Assembly (NCBI GenBank): GCA_010015745.1
Contig: ML978237.1
Coordinates: forward strand, 1-64,000
DNA: 64,000 nt
DNA from: Setomelanomma holmii
Taxonomy: Eukaryota > Ascomycota > Dothideomycetes > Pleosporales > Phaeosphaeriaceae
Direction: 5' to 3'
Positions 20,206 through 32,371 of the stretch are shown here, piece by piece (within the stretch, counting starts at the first letter, position 1; every line of letters begins with the position of its first letter). Position numbers and translations under genes: made by a program. The notes beneath the pieces are model-generated. The model searched no databases. It was given only the letters and a program-made list of their open reading frames with translations, and was not told the DNA's origin.

Positions 20206-23120
20206 CCCCGCCTAGGCATGACTCAGCCGTGATCAGTGGCTGCCACGTTAATAAGTCTGATTCTATGGTTCCATTCAAAGGTCCTAGGTGGTGTCGCATG
20301 TCAAATTGCGATACCAGCCGAGAGCCATGCGGTGGCCGCTTTCGTACAACATGCTGCAAACCTTACTCGAGTGCCAAGACCAGTGCAGTGTGCAAGCATG
20401 CTGCGGTGCTCATCGTGATATGCAACAAGTGGTCAGCAGGACACTTCGTGAGTGAGTGAAGCATCCGGTGTTTCTGTGCGTTCATGCAGACCCAGTGGTA
20501 ATGCTCCACTGTTCCAACTGAGTGGTTGGTGGCGACGCCGCATCTGTCGTGGTAGGAAGAAAGGGTGATTGCAGTGACAGGCGCAAGGGCGCACGGTCCC
20601 GGCTGCCTTGCGTGCCCTGATCTTCGAAACAAGGGTCGTATGGGAAGATATCCTATACTTGTCTGAGATCGGAATTCGAGAAGTGTTTGAGAAGAAGCGT
20701 GGAAGGTTGCGTGACCTCGATGTCCTTGTTGCGTGCGTTACATGCCCACCGTGGTTTCATCTGTGCGCGAGTCAGTGCTCGACAACCAAACGACGCAGCA
20801 AATAAAAAGAGCGACATTGATCGGCAGTCGCGTCCTTGCTTGCGCACAATGTGTGAGTCACGTAGCGCTTGTGGACTGATGCTGGTTTGGAATGCCGTAG
20901 AGATGCTACGGCACAGAACATGCATGCCGAGGTGTCTCAGCATTTTCTGGTTCGGGAACAATAGATGCAATATATCCCGAACGCCTCATGATTACCAGGT
21001 GAAGCAAATGCCGGCTTCGATTGTGGTTCAATGTTCGCTGTCACCTGGATGATGATGCAGCGCCATCCCAATACGTGCACCCAGCGACTCGGAGACGAGG
21101 CGGATCATACTCGTCTCCCTTGGGCAGGATCTTCGTATGCACACTCATTGGTAGATGACTAGATGCTGCGTCAAGGCCGCTTGTGGTGGCCAGTCGCTGC
21201 AATTTGAGTTAATCTGACCTGTCGCAATAAGCAAAAACGTCCTATAACAGCAGCCTGGCTTCAAGAGGCATACGTTGCGCATTCTGCGCTGGCTGCGGCA
21301 TGTCTATCCGGACAAGCATGAGCGGCAGCATGCAGTCGCGTGGACCCTAATTGGAGGCATGGTGGTCGGCTGCGTGAAGACCTGCGCCCACATATTTGGC
21401 CGAGGAAAGACTGCTCACACTATAACATCGCGTCTCAAGGCTGTCTCCAGAGTATTGAAGATGCTGCACTTATACCACGATCTGTATGATTGCCGTCCAC
21501 ATTCGGTTGCCGACATAAGGATGATGTCCCAGGGTACGCTGCAGCGTGACGAGATGTGATGAACCAGACGGCGTCCATTGGGAATCGATAAAGCTGGAAG
21601 ACGCATGTGTCGATCCGGTTCCAAGGTTCCCACAGCTGTGGTTGCGTTTTTGCTTCTTCGGGACACCATCGACGCCACCTGCCTTAATTTGCTTCTGACT
21701 CGCGATACATGAGTGCTCGCCAAAGCACGGCAGCTGTCTGTGGCGGCTGATTCGACGCCTCAATCCGAGCAAAAGGAACACGATCATGTGCAGTCTGATG
21801 GCGGCGCTGTCAATACGTGAGGCTTTCGATGGTGCATGTGGGCGGAGGTGAGACTGGTATCGTGAGGCGAGAAGGATTGCGCTACCAAGGGTCCCTGCCG
21901 AGAGCAGAAGGAGCGATGGCATGGTGACACAACGACACTGCACCATGGGCGAGCACAAGGATCGCAGTCGCCAGCTGTGCCAGCTTCAAGCAGGGTTGCA
22001 ATGGTGAAGTATTGGAGCTTTTCTCTATAGTACGATTTCGATCCTATTCTACAATGCTGCCCGACCTTACTGCCCAATCATGCAGCCCTGCTTGCGTTCG
22101 TGAAGCCGCCCAAGATCATAGCCGTTCTTGACAGCTGGACCTCAGGCTGTGGGCGAGTCTGCTCGACGCCCAACTCCAGAAGAATCGATCGGCAGTTCTG
22201 GGTACTCCAGCAGTTGCTGCGTTGTCAACACTATCACCGGATGTTCAGCGTGAACAGGGGTGATTCCGGTGACGCTCCGCACGCATCCATGCCTCGGTTG
22301 CAAGGTACCGCTCGTCCAGCTCATCTCGCCGCTCATTATCGTAGTCTCTTGTGGTAAGGATTTCCAACGCCTGCGTTGGCCAACCACTTATCCATTATTG
22401 AACATTCGCGGAAAAGCAATCATGAAGCCCAATTCCAGAAATGCCACACATGCTCTTGCTCGCATCCGTCATCCCGTTCGAGTATCCACCTCATGCTGAC
22501 ATTATTCAGGCGTCACCGCTACAATGATAGCTTTCGTGCCCCATCTTCTTTTGATGCGCGTGAGACCAAAAGGAGATATGGAACCAGAAGGTGGCTGTGG
22601 AAAATGTGCAGCCCTCGTAATGCAAAGTGGAGTCGTTCGCACCAAGGCCAAAATACCTGCAGGAAATAGTACAGTCCACTACAAAAAGGAACATGCATAT
22701 GCCGAGCAGAAGGTCGTCCGATACCCTAGTGACGCCTTTTGCCGTCTATCGAAGTGAAAGGTAATGCAAACAGTGCACAAAAGCGGTACGTATGCGGTAA
22801 ATGTACACAGGAAATACAACTGTTTCGCGAATGGGCGTCAGTCGCGTGTCGTCTTGAGTCTCATCGGAGAGTTATTGGGTGGAGCAAGCCTCGCGCGGGT
22901 CAGGTCAATGCGTGGTGAGGAAGGCGTTGGGTGCGGCGCTGTATCAAGCCACTGCGAAGATCATGGTCACCAGGTGAAGAACTCATCATCGTCGTCGCGA
23001 TGTTGATGAAGGCCGCTGGGCAGAAGACCCAGCGCCGACTTGTTCGAGGAGGTCGAGGCATTGGGTTAGCACTGGTGAACGAGTTAGCGAGTTGCCGGAG
23101 TAAATGTGCAATCGATGATA
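20206..23120. other. 2.9-kb stretch without a recognisable gene
   Basis: Short ORFs occur on both strands, but none has a family signature, a consistent splice structure or low-complexity coding character. The stretch lies between the foldback element and the 3' end of the 23121-24260 gene. It could hold a non-coding RNA or decayed sequence. Confidence 0.5.
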
Positions 23121-24260
23121 CTAACTCGCTATAATCTCCTCTTCCCACACGCCCATCTGGTAGTCGACCAAACCGTGCTTCTCCATATTGTCACAATGCT
23201 TCACGAGCTGCGTGCCCATCTTCTCGAGGAAGTCGTACTCGATCAGCGTCTTCGGTGGCTGTGGTCGCTGGCCAGTAGAGACCATTTCTTCTGTGAAAGT
23301 TTTCTGTTTCTGCAGTGTCGCTAGCCAGCAGGTGTTGAACTCTTCCCATAGCTTCAGTCGTTGGGAGTAGTGATTTTCATCGTCGCGCACTAGACCTGTA
23401 GTCAATTCAGCTGCTCGTTCCACACAGCGCCTTGAGAAAGACTCACCCAATGTCTCCGCGTAATGGAGAACCCAGTCCGAAAGCATGAACAACTGCTGCG
23501 CAGCTTCGCTGAGATAGCCGTCCCGTACCTGCTCGAACGTTCGCTTGAGCTCCGTCTGGTAGCGGTTGTAAAAGACGTCAAACTCATTGCCAGCACTTTG
23601 CTGCTCGTTGTAGCTGCCCTGTGAATAGCCCGCTTGGGCGGTCGCCTGGTGAGGATCTGTCATGCCGGCGGCAGTGTAGGTGGGCGCAAGCGGTTCTCGT
23701 CCGACCGAAGGTTGCGTTGCTGAATATCCCAGGGAAGGGTACTGTGAAGGAACGTTCTGGGACGCAAGAGCAGAAGCAGGCGCGCTCGTAGGGCCGCTCT
23801 CGTAGTATTGCGGCTGTGCGACCCCAAAGCCGGTGCTCAGGACCTGTATGGCCGAGTCCCTGTTTTGCTGGTACTGTTCCACAGGCTCATACTGCGACGA
23901 CCCTGATGCTGGGCCTTGCGCGCCCGCTACTCCGTACATGACGTTCTGGCCATAAGGCGAATACTGCTGCGATGCGCGCTGCGGTGACTGCTGCTGGCCG
24001 GCGCTGTAATCTTGCCCGCCGTACGAGGGCTGAATTGAGGATCCGAACTGTGAACCTTCCCCGTAAGCGTAACCGTAACTCGACGAGGCGCGACTCCCTG
24101 ATGGGGCCGCAGAGGTAGGTGGGGCAGGTGCAGACAAGGGCGCCTGCCTGTAGCGGTCGGATGCGCTTACCACGGGGTATGAGGCCTGTGGTGGAAGGAG
24201 CGTGCCTTGCTGGCTCGCGTAACCTGAAGGGTTCTGCCGCGGCCGACGGTCATTGTCCAT
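23121..24260 (-). CDS. conserved fungal protein, disordered N-terminus and helical C-terminus
   Basis: A single-exon ORF of 379 aa. Residues 1-225 are rich in Ser, Gln, Pro, Tyr and Gly and look disordered. Residues about 228-379 are a compact helical region starting N-E-F-D-V-F-Y-N-R-Y-Q-T-E-L and containing L-S-D-W-V-L-H-Y-A-E-T-L-G, W-E-E-F-N-T-C-W-L-A and an acidic end (W-E-E-E-I-I). The helical part looks strongly conserved in type, but I cannot name it. The layout (low-complexity activation-like half plus helical domain) fits a nuclear or scaffolding role, as inference only. The start ATG 24260 is the first in frame. Confidence 0.8.
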   Translation of the reverse strand: MDNDRRPRQNPSGYASQQGTLLPPQASYPVVSASDRYRQAPLSAPAPPTSAAPSGSRASSSYGYAYGEGSQFGSSIQPSYGGQDYSAGQQQSPQRASQQYSPYGQNVMYGVAGAQGPASGSSQYEPVEQYQQNRDSAIQVLSTGFGVAQPQYYESGPTSAPASALASQNVPSQYPSLGYSATQPSVGREPLAPTYTAAGMTDPHQATAQAGYSQGSYNEQQSAGNEFDVFYNRYQTELKRTFEQVRDGYLSEAAQQLFMLSDWVLHYAETLGESFSRRCVERAAELTTGLVRDDENHYSQRLKLWEEFNTCWLATLQKQKTFTEEMVSTGQRPQPPKTLIEYDFLEKMGTQLVKHCDNMEKHGLVDYQMGVWEEEIIAS

Positions 24261-27200
24261 CCCACCCAGCCGGCCTTTGATTTGCAGACTGAAGGGCGGT
24301 TCGAGAGCCCGATACCCCAGGGGCGAGACTGGCGGAGTCGCGTAGTTGGCCAGCTTGCAGGCTTGAGAGGGTTATGGAGGGGCAGCGCAAGAGTCGGAAA
24401 GATGTGCGTGGGTGGAGCGGAATGTCTTGCAGTTGTACAATATTGGCGATGATGATAGGCAAGTCGCGACGACAAGAGTCAGGAGAAAGAGACTGGAAGG
24501 AAGCCGAATGGTGGGGGAGTGAGTGACGTCCGAATTGGATGGTTGAGAATGCTCAAAGCTGTGCGGGACGAATATAAACACCGCCCTGGCGCGTCGGCAC
24601 TACTCTCGCCAATGGAGCCCAATTCTACAATGTCGCTGGCGCAAATCCTCGCTGACGCGTGCGAAGATCCCAGGGTATCCTCGCTGGGCTGCGACGAGGA
24701 TGTGTGGTAATGGTGCAGAAGGACCCGGAAATCGGCCTCCCGATGTGGAAATGTTGGAGAATATGCGTGCGTGCCTGTGGAGCAGCTAGACACGTAGCCA
24801 CTAAATGGCAGGAAATGGTCCGGCAGCAACACGCGTGGAGAACCCTGGATACGAAGACCTGGTGGTGAGGCGAGACGTGTGCGTGAGATGTTTAAGGGTG
24901 AACCTTGCAGCAGCTCACTATTTCAACGAGTCGGACGCAGTGCAGGGCGAACTAAGAGATCGTCTCAAACAGCTTAACGTCTGCGTTCTGGTAGCTTAAC
25001 GGCCCTAACGTACACTGGCGCTCTTCAAGATTCTGGTCAGGTATGCGCGCTGGGCGACGAGGGCAAATGCAGGAGCGAGGTGAAGCGTTCGGACCAAGCT
25101 TGGACAGGACTGGGACGAGAGCGCGACCAAGGCAAGTTGGTAAGCCTACGCGCTGGCCCACGGAGCAGGACTGAAGGGCTTTAAGGAAATATCGAAGGGA
25201 ACGAGCCCGTGCAGCGAGCGTCACCACTGGCGGAGCACAGCTGGATGCCGGCTCGCGGCTGTCCAGGGCTGACGTCCGGTCTAATTCTGGGCGAGGGTAT
25301 AGTGGGGGGATGTGCGAGCGGGCTGGGGTAGCTGTGAGGTGACGAGAGGGGGGCGGGCTGGAAGTGAGGGTGCAGAGAGCCACATTGGGAGAGCATCAGG
25401 CAGTGTGTGGGAAACAAAAAGGAACTCGCCAACGCGCCACGCCGGCGAGCAGTCTGTAAATACCTGGGCCGGGGTGTGTAGACTAGCTGGGTACCTGAAG
25501 AAGTGGGTGGCTGCAGGCCGGCTGGCGAGTGATAGCGTCTCGGTGGGCGCTGGATGACAGCGTACCTGCGAAGTCTCCGATTTCCGAAAGGCCATGGCGG
25601 GGCTAGAGATTCCCTGCAAGCCACGGTTACGAGATCGCCTTTGGTGGATCTGCGGCTGGGCAGCCATTTCTGCAGGGCATCGTCGCGTCTGGCTGCGTGG
25701 TCGTCGCCTGGAGTCGTACGCCGACCGCACAGGTTGGACGTGGAGCGTGGCAGCGCGTCATCCAGCACCCTTCAGTATCTGGTGACAGCCTGACATGAGA
25801 GCCTCCTCAAGCCCTCTCTCTGCGTGTCGGCGCGGTTCCGCCCCGCGCGGATCCACTGGCGCTCGAGAACACCTCCTCTCACCCTGTTGGTCTTGGCGGG
25901 CTCTGTCACCGAGTAACTCCCGACCACACATGGCGCTGCTTCGTGCGGCCTTGCTGGCGACCACGTCCCTCCAGCTGAGCCTGATGAGCAGCAAAGGGGC
26001 CGAATACCAGGACCGTCGCCAGCGGCATTAGCAGACTGCTCCCTGCTCGTCGCGAACATGTTTCATGCACCACGTTGTTCGGCCTTCGGCCGTGGCTGAT
26101 TCGTTTGTTCGCTGCCAAATCATCAAACGACTGTCGAACCTTTGGAGCTTCATCGCGTGGTTACAGACAGGCGCGCAGAGTGTTGAGCGCGTGTTGGTCC
26201 TGGTACTGCACCTCACTCGTGTGCAGCTCAGGGGCAAATTTCGGCATCGACGCTGGATCAGGACTCTCATCTCTTGATGCAAGATCCCGCAGAGTGCAGG
26301 GGTCTATCGCGCAAGGACGATCGCTCTCCACCCACAGCCTCACTCGTCGATCCCGCCACGACGCGGGCGACCTCACTGTGCTCCAGCGACCGCGTGGACG
26401 AGCGATGCAACTTTGCCTCCAAAGTCAACTTCTCGGTAGTTACAAAGTGCTGCCAGCAGACGCGTTCGCTCTCGCACGCTGAGAGGCAGGAACGATTTGC
26501 CTAGCCACATCTCGGAGGCTCCTGCCGATACTTCTCACTGGCTCCTGCCCGCAGTCCTCCCGTCATCCTACCAACAACACCTCCACCTAGCGTCCGAGCT
26601 CTTTCCTGCAACATCCGACACTCGCGCATCCTGGTGACATCTGCAACGCCCACTGGGGAGATTAACAGAGTTGAGGCACTCCTGTGCGCTACAGTTTGGC
26701 TTGTGGCTATCAATGAATTGCACCTCACGTGGCTCACTGGGGTCCCAGCCTTTGCAACCTTCTCGAAGGTCGTATCAAGGCGCACCGCGTGGGACAGTGC
26801 GAAGCGGACTCCCGTCTGATGAAACCAGCGTCGTCCGAACAGCCACTTACGGCCGGGCACAAACGAGAGTGCGTCATTCGATTCAAACGGCGATCATCAG
26901 GTGGCCCATGCTCCCGCACCGTCGCGCAGTGGGAGATGAAGAAGGGCCATGGCGAACACGCTTCGAGAAGGTTTCATTCTGTTCGAAAACAATCTCACTG
27001 GCAGTCAGCAGCCACAGCTGATGCGCGACTGGTCTATTCCCGCCGCTATCACGACTCGTACACGTCTTGTTTCGCCTCGCGAAATGGTAGGGCGAGTGTT
27101 GGAGGGGCCGTACACTTTCGTCACGATGCTCGGCCTGAACGGCGCCCTTGCTATTTTCAGCAATAGAGCACAGCCCTGTTCCGTATGCTCACGCCGTTGG

Positions 27201-28149
27201 GACCACTTCTGCATTAGGTGCCGCGATGCGTACTGCGGCTACGACACGGTCGCATCGAAGCGAGAACGCTGAGGATGACTGTCTGCAGAAGTGACATGGC
27301 AAGAGACGCGATTGGCCTACTTTGGGAAGGTATTCAAGCGGCACGCAGGAGCCCAACATTAAATCCTTCGCGATCAGAATCTGGTTGACATGGTTGCAAC
27401 GTGTCTTCCATATAACCTTTGGAGCCCTACGCATGTGAATTGGGTTCCGATCTGGTCGCATGCCCAGATCGCGCATGCTTGGGAGATGGACCTATATTTC
27501 GCATGATATCGACTCCAGGATCAAAAGCGAGACCGACCCTTAGCGAAATCGGATCAACACTCAGAATCAACATCAGCGCTGCACGACCCAGGATGACCCG
27601 TCTTGCACAGATTGCTATGGGTGAAGCGTCATGCTATTTTGTCCGTACTCTTTAGCCGCCCACACGTAGCAATTTGCAAACTTTCATCATCGGCTAGCTG
27701 GGATTGGACTGAGATCTGCCAAGAGCTCGGTGCGAAGGAAAAGCTGATTATCCACTGGCAAGATCGACTTTGCAGCCCTGTCGCATGTGAGACAGGTCGA
27801 AAACCCGAGGCTTGGAAGAAAGCCTAAGCGGTTTGCTGCGAGTAATTCTCATTGGCCACAATTAGGGCTGAGATGCATTTCTGAAACTGATAGCTGAGCA
27901 GGTTCCACATTGAGCAACCTTCATCATTTCTTCGTAATCCACCATACGCGGCGCAAGGTGTATTGACATTACGCAAAAGCTCTCGTCTCAGCATGGGACC
28001 ACCGGCTGCGGCAGCAACGGACAAAATCTACATAGCATGTATACATGCACTGGACACATGTTGGCTCAGATACAAGTCATCTCCAATGCGACCATCATAC
28101 ATTCGGCCGCGCGAAATGGCACGGTAAGCATGTTGTACAAAGTAAGCTC
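24261..28149. other. 3.9-kb stretch without a supported gene
   Basis: The part at about 24.5-26.9 kb is GC-rich and yields many overlapping chance ORFs. A 107-aa frame at 26949-27272 ends with five Cys spaced like a small zinc site (CSVCSRRWDHFCIRCRDAYC), but nothing else supports it. The left end must hold the promoter of the 23121-24260 gene. Confidence 0.45.
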
Positions 28150-29338
28150 TCAACGCTTGACCCAGGTGGGCATCTTGCGAGCCTTCACGTGGCCCGGCTT
28201 CTTCCTCTCAACCTTTCTCGGGTCGCGAGTCACGCATCCGGCTGTGAAGCTGTTAGCGCACGTGCTGATTCATGCGTTGCAGACTGGTGTGGAAACCCCA
28301 AAGAACGCCTTCAAACGCGCGTGATGCGCGCACGTGAAGACTTTGGAAAGATGGGTACCTGGGGACGAATGACAGTTGCGGCAATGGAGAGATTTTCAAG
28401 CACTGCAGCGAAGAAGGAAAGTATGTCGACTTACCACGTCGTAAGGCAGGTTTCAATGCTGGTTCATGGACCAGCAACGCCTTTGCTACCGCCAGCGTCA
28501 ATGCCTCCGCCTGACCCGTGGAGCCTCCACCCTGCACTAAAGCGAAGAGATTGTACTTGTCTAATCTCTGGGTGGCCTTTAAGGCCCAGACAGCACTCTC
28601 GCGGTGATGTAGCCGCCCGAAGAATTGCGAGAGTGATTTGCCGTTGATGATCACTTCGCCTTCTCCTTCTACGAGCCATGCGACGGCTGATGAGGTCTTG
28701 CGTCGGCCAACACCCTTGGCCCGTCCAAGCTCGTCGATGATCCCGGGCTTCGGCTTCACATCGCCGGGCTGGTTGGCCTTCTTGTAACGTAGCATGGCCT
28801 GTACAACCTCATCCGGCATGAGCGCGGGATGTATGCAGTTCAGCCTCCGCAGGATATGCAGCATCTTATGAAAGCGCTGTGTCTTGACGGGCTCGTTCGT
28901 CATGATGCGGTATTGGTCGATAGTCTTCCATGCCACCTTGGGCGCTTCGGCGGGCGGTATTGTAGGTAGAGTCGCAACCTTGCGGAGGAGTGCGGAGAGG
29001 GAGAGGAAGTCGTCGGTGAAGGTGGGCTTCGCGCTGAAGTAGGACGGCGACGCTGGCACGACGCGCAGTGTCCGCAATATGTTCTTTCCGCCTTTTCGTC
29101 CTCCTGTGGCTCCCCCATCTTCGTTGTCAAAGTCTATCTCCGGTGCGGCAGAGAAGGGCTCCTGTGTCTCTTCTGCGACCTCTGCGGTTCGTGCGACCGT
29201 CGACGAGATGCATCGTGATGACCGCGGATGTATGCACATCTGTGCTCGTTGCGCTGTCCGCTCGCATTGAGGTCTCGACCGGCTTCCCAGGGACCCAAAG
29301 GCCCTCCATACGCTCCGTGAGAGCTCTCTGCTCGCCAT
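28150..29338 (-). CDS. MRPS9: mitochondrial small ribosomal subunit protein uS9m
   Basis: Exons 28435-29338 and 28150-28241 are joined across a 193-bp intron (GTAAGT...CACAG) and give 331 aa. Residues 1-60 look like a mitochondrial targeting and extension region. The uS9 domain is the C-terminal 130 residues: GRAKGVGRRKTSSAVAWL, I-N-G-K, F-G-R, then VQGGGSTGQAEALTLAVAKA. The second exon supplies the tail T-R-D-P-R-K-V-E-R-K-K-P-G...K-R that reaches the tRNA site in ribosomes. Without splicing the tail is lost, so the intron is well supported. I chose ATG 29338 over the earlier in-frame ATG 29587, which overlaps the start of the divergent neighbour. Confidence 0.95.
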
Positions 29339-29585
29339 CTCGCCTCGAGTGTTTGTTGCAGAGCGCGATTGCTGTTGATCGTGAAAGCTCGTTGCAGCTG
29401 TCAATGGGGCCCTGCACTGGCGCCAGAATTGCTGCCAAGCCTTGCCGGCGAAACTAATTTGCGCTACACAAAACCCTTCATTGGGTGTTGCCTCACCCCC
29501 CACTTCGACCCAAACAACCTTTTTTCTTCTTCTACACCCGCAAATACTTTGATTGTTCAGTTCAACCACGGTACAGAACGCAATC
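29339..29585. promoter_or_regulatory. shared divergent promoter, uS9m and eEF1B gamma
   Basis: Only 247 bp separate the two start codons, so both genes must be driven from here. The plus-strand side has a pyrimidine-rich stretch at about 29490-29535, typical of highly expressed fungal genes. The context before the ATG at 29586 is CGCAATC. No specific factor site is claimed. Confidence 0.6.
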
Positions 29586-31114
29586 ATGTCTTTCGGAAAG
29601 CTTTACAGCTACTCAGTATGTTCGACGCGTATTTGTCGTTGTATTTCACAGGCGATGAGTCCTAACATCGCGCAATAGGGTAACCCGCGCACCACGTCGC
29701 TTCTCGCGGTCGCAAAGGAGAACGGCCTCGAGATCGAGTTTGTCGACACCGAGCCAGCCAAGGGTGTGTCGACCGACTACCTGAAGCTCAACAAGCTCGG
29801 CAAGGTCCCTACCTTTGAGGGCGCCGACGGCTTCGTCCTGTCCGAGTGCATCGCCATTGCTGTCTACTGTAAGTACCCCGCGCCGTGTCTGTGTGGCCTG
29901 TAATATGATGAGATATTTTTATCATTCAGTTATCCCTGTCTGAAAACTACTGTTGAGAATTTCTATACTCTGATTTACGTCTGTGGCATTTGTTCAGTTA
30001 CGTCGGGTTTCCATGGTGACTCACACTGACACCGCCCAGTGGCATCACAGAACGAGAAGACCAGCCTCCTTGGAAAGACCAAGCAGGACTACGCCACCAT
30101 CCTGCGATGGATGTCCTTTGCCAACTCTGAGGTCCTCACTCACCTCGGCGGCTGGTTCCGCCCCATCCTCGGCCGCGGCCCTTATAACAAGAAGAACGTC
30201 GAGGACTCACAGAAGGCTGCTCTCAAGGCCGTCCACGTTCTTGAGGAGCACCTCCTAACCCACACATATCTCGTCAACGAGCGTCTCACTCTTGCCGATC
30301 TGTTCGCTGCCAGCATCATTGCCCGTGGCTTCCAGTACTTCTTCGACAAGCAGTGGCGCGACGCAAACCCCAACGTCACCCGTTGGTACGAGACCGTCTA
30401 CAACCAGCCCAGCTACACTGCAGTCGCTGGCAAGCTCGAGTTCATCACTGAGGCGTTGAAGAATGTCGCACCGAAGAAGGAGGGCGGTGAGAAGAAAAAG
30501 GAGCAGCCCAAGGCCGCCCCTAAGCCAAAGGCTCCTGAGCCCGAGGAAGAGGAGGAGGCAGCGCCTGCTCCCAAGCCCAAGCACCCTCTTGAGTCTCTGC
30601 CGCGCGCCACATTCGTTCTCGATGACTGGAAGCGCAAATACTCCAACGAGGAGACTCGTGAAGTTGCGCTTCCCTGGTTCTGGGAGAATGTCAACTTCGA
30701 GGAGTACTCCCTGTACAAGGTCGACTACAAGTACAACGATGAGTTGACCCTCACATTCATGACCTCCAACTTGATTGGTACGTTTTCTCGTCTCGATGGC
30801 CATAGTTGTGCAAGCTAATATGTCCAGGTGGTTTCTTCGCTCGTCTTGAGGGCAGCCGCAAGTACCTCTTCGGCGCTGCGTCAGTCTACGGCGAGTCCAA
30901 CAACTCCATCATCAAGGGTGCCTTCCTCGTCCGGGGACAGGAGGCTCTTCCTGCCTTCGACGTCGCTCCCGACTACGAGAGCTACGAGTTCACGAAGCTC
31001 GATCCCAAGAACGCCGAGGACAAGGAGTTTGTCAACGACCAGTGGTCGTGGGATAAGCCCATCGTCGTCGACGGTAAGTCGTACGAGTGGGCTGACGGCA
31101 AGGTCTTCAAGTAG
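29586..31114 (+). CDS. TEF4: translation elongation factor eEF1B gamma subunit
   Basis: Four exons, 29586-29615, 29679-29868, 30040-30777 and 30828-31114, give 414 aa with exact phases and CTAAC/CTGAC/CTAAT branch sites. Residues 1-80 are a glutathione-transferase N domain (N-K-L-G-K-V-P-T-F-E-G, then S-E-C-I-A-I). Residues about 90-205 are the GST C domain. Residues 210-255 are a Lys/Glu/Pro/Ala linker. The rest is the conserved EF1G domain (W-K-R-K-Y-S-N, P-W-F-W-E-N, G-F-F-A-R-L-E, and Y-E-W-A-D-G-K near the end). It anchors the eEF1B exchange complex that reloads eEF1A with GTP. The yeast counterparts are TEF4 and CAM1. Confidence 0.96.
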
Positions 31115-32371
31115 ACGCTTTCTTCATGGGGTGAGTTTTGAATCGGTTATGAAGCGGATGATTTACGACCTGGCATGGGCATGGGTATGAGGATGTGTTA
31201 CGAACAGGAATTGGGCAACCTTGGTAGAACAAAAGTCTGCCGTGGCCCGAATATAGAAGGCCGAAAACGCTAAAAGATATCCACGATGTTCAACATCAAG
31301 TTCTCGAAAGAGATGTGTGCAGTGTCCGTGTTTGTGGTGCGATTTTGTTGGTGGTTGTCGAGTACATGACATCTTTGACAGCTCAGACATTCTACCGGGG
31401 CATGACAGCATGAAATGCCACTAATCACTCCCTGCAGAAGATAGTCGGCCTCGGCCCAGCGTTGTGAGGCTCTGTTGGTGTTTGATCCTCAGATCTGGGC
31501 CAATGCCTTGCCGCCTCAACCGTTTCTCGAGGTCGAGGTCAGCGGGGAACTGTTTGTGGCTTGACCGCGGCGGACTGATTGGTCGCGCTGCACCCCACGA
31601 TCCAACCTGCGCCCTTGCCAACAAGGAAGGAACAGCCCGAACCAACCAGGAGTGGATGTGGGCAGGGGTCGGCAGTGCAACGGAGCGTTTCTTTCAACGT
31701 CGAGTCTCTGCTCTGAGGCCTTTCTATCTCATGACTTCGCTTTCGCCTTTTGGTGCTGAGCATTTCGAACGAGAGACGCCTGCGCCGCTGGACGGGATAT
31801 TCGCGGTTGCCTGATTGCGGCTACAGTTTGAGTGCGTGCTGGCATCCATCGAGGGAGCGGGTGATTCGTTCGCGCCTGGACGACTACACAGCTCGATTCG
31901 ACTCAACTCAAGAAAGAGCTTGGAAACACGGTTCACGAACGCATTCGACGACCCAGGTCAGGGTCCAAACAGCCTGTGCATCGCTCCACAAGGCGGGACT
32001 TCGCGCGCACGCAGTCAGCTGGCTGTGGTTCGAGCGGCGTTCGCGCAGTGTGACCAACTCCAACTTCGGTGGTGCGCAATCGCGTACCAGGACACTTGGC
32101 TTGTTCACGACGTTTGCGACCGCATTCCGGGAAGCTTCTGGAGTGTTAAGATATCAAACGCGTGCCAACGGAGCCTCAACCAGGATTCTGATTGCGCATC
32201 ACTGAGCAGATTGCTGCGTTCTGTGTGGTCCCGCGCCGTTTACCAAGACTCGTTTCAAGAGGGGGATCTACGCCGGGTGGCTGAGACAGGCACGAAGATC
32301 TTCACGATAACGGCGTGGCTGAGACATCTCGAGAACAGCCGGATTCGAAGCTGAAAAGAGCGATCGCGGGC
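31115..32371. other. intergenic, no gene seen
   Basis: Holds the 3' UTR of eEF1B gamma and the presumed promoter of the phosphodiesterase gene. In-frame codons upstream of 32372 back to 32315 contain no ATG. Confidence 0.55.

Noticed and set aside
26949..27272. 107-aa ORF with five clustered Cys
   Set aside because: Only the Cys spacing is suggestive. The codon pattern and context do not support a gene, and several chance ORFs overlap it.
29338..29587. uS9m start at the upstream in-frame ATG 29587
   Set aside because: It would overlap the first codons of eEF1B gamma on the other strand and add a Trp/Gly-rich stretch unlike a targeting peptide.
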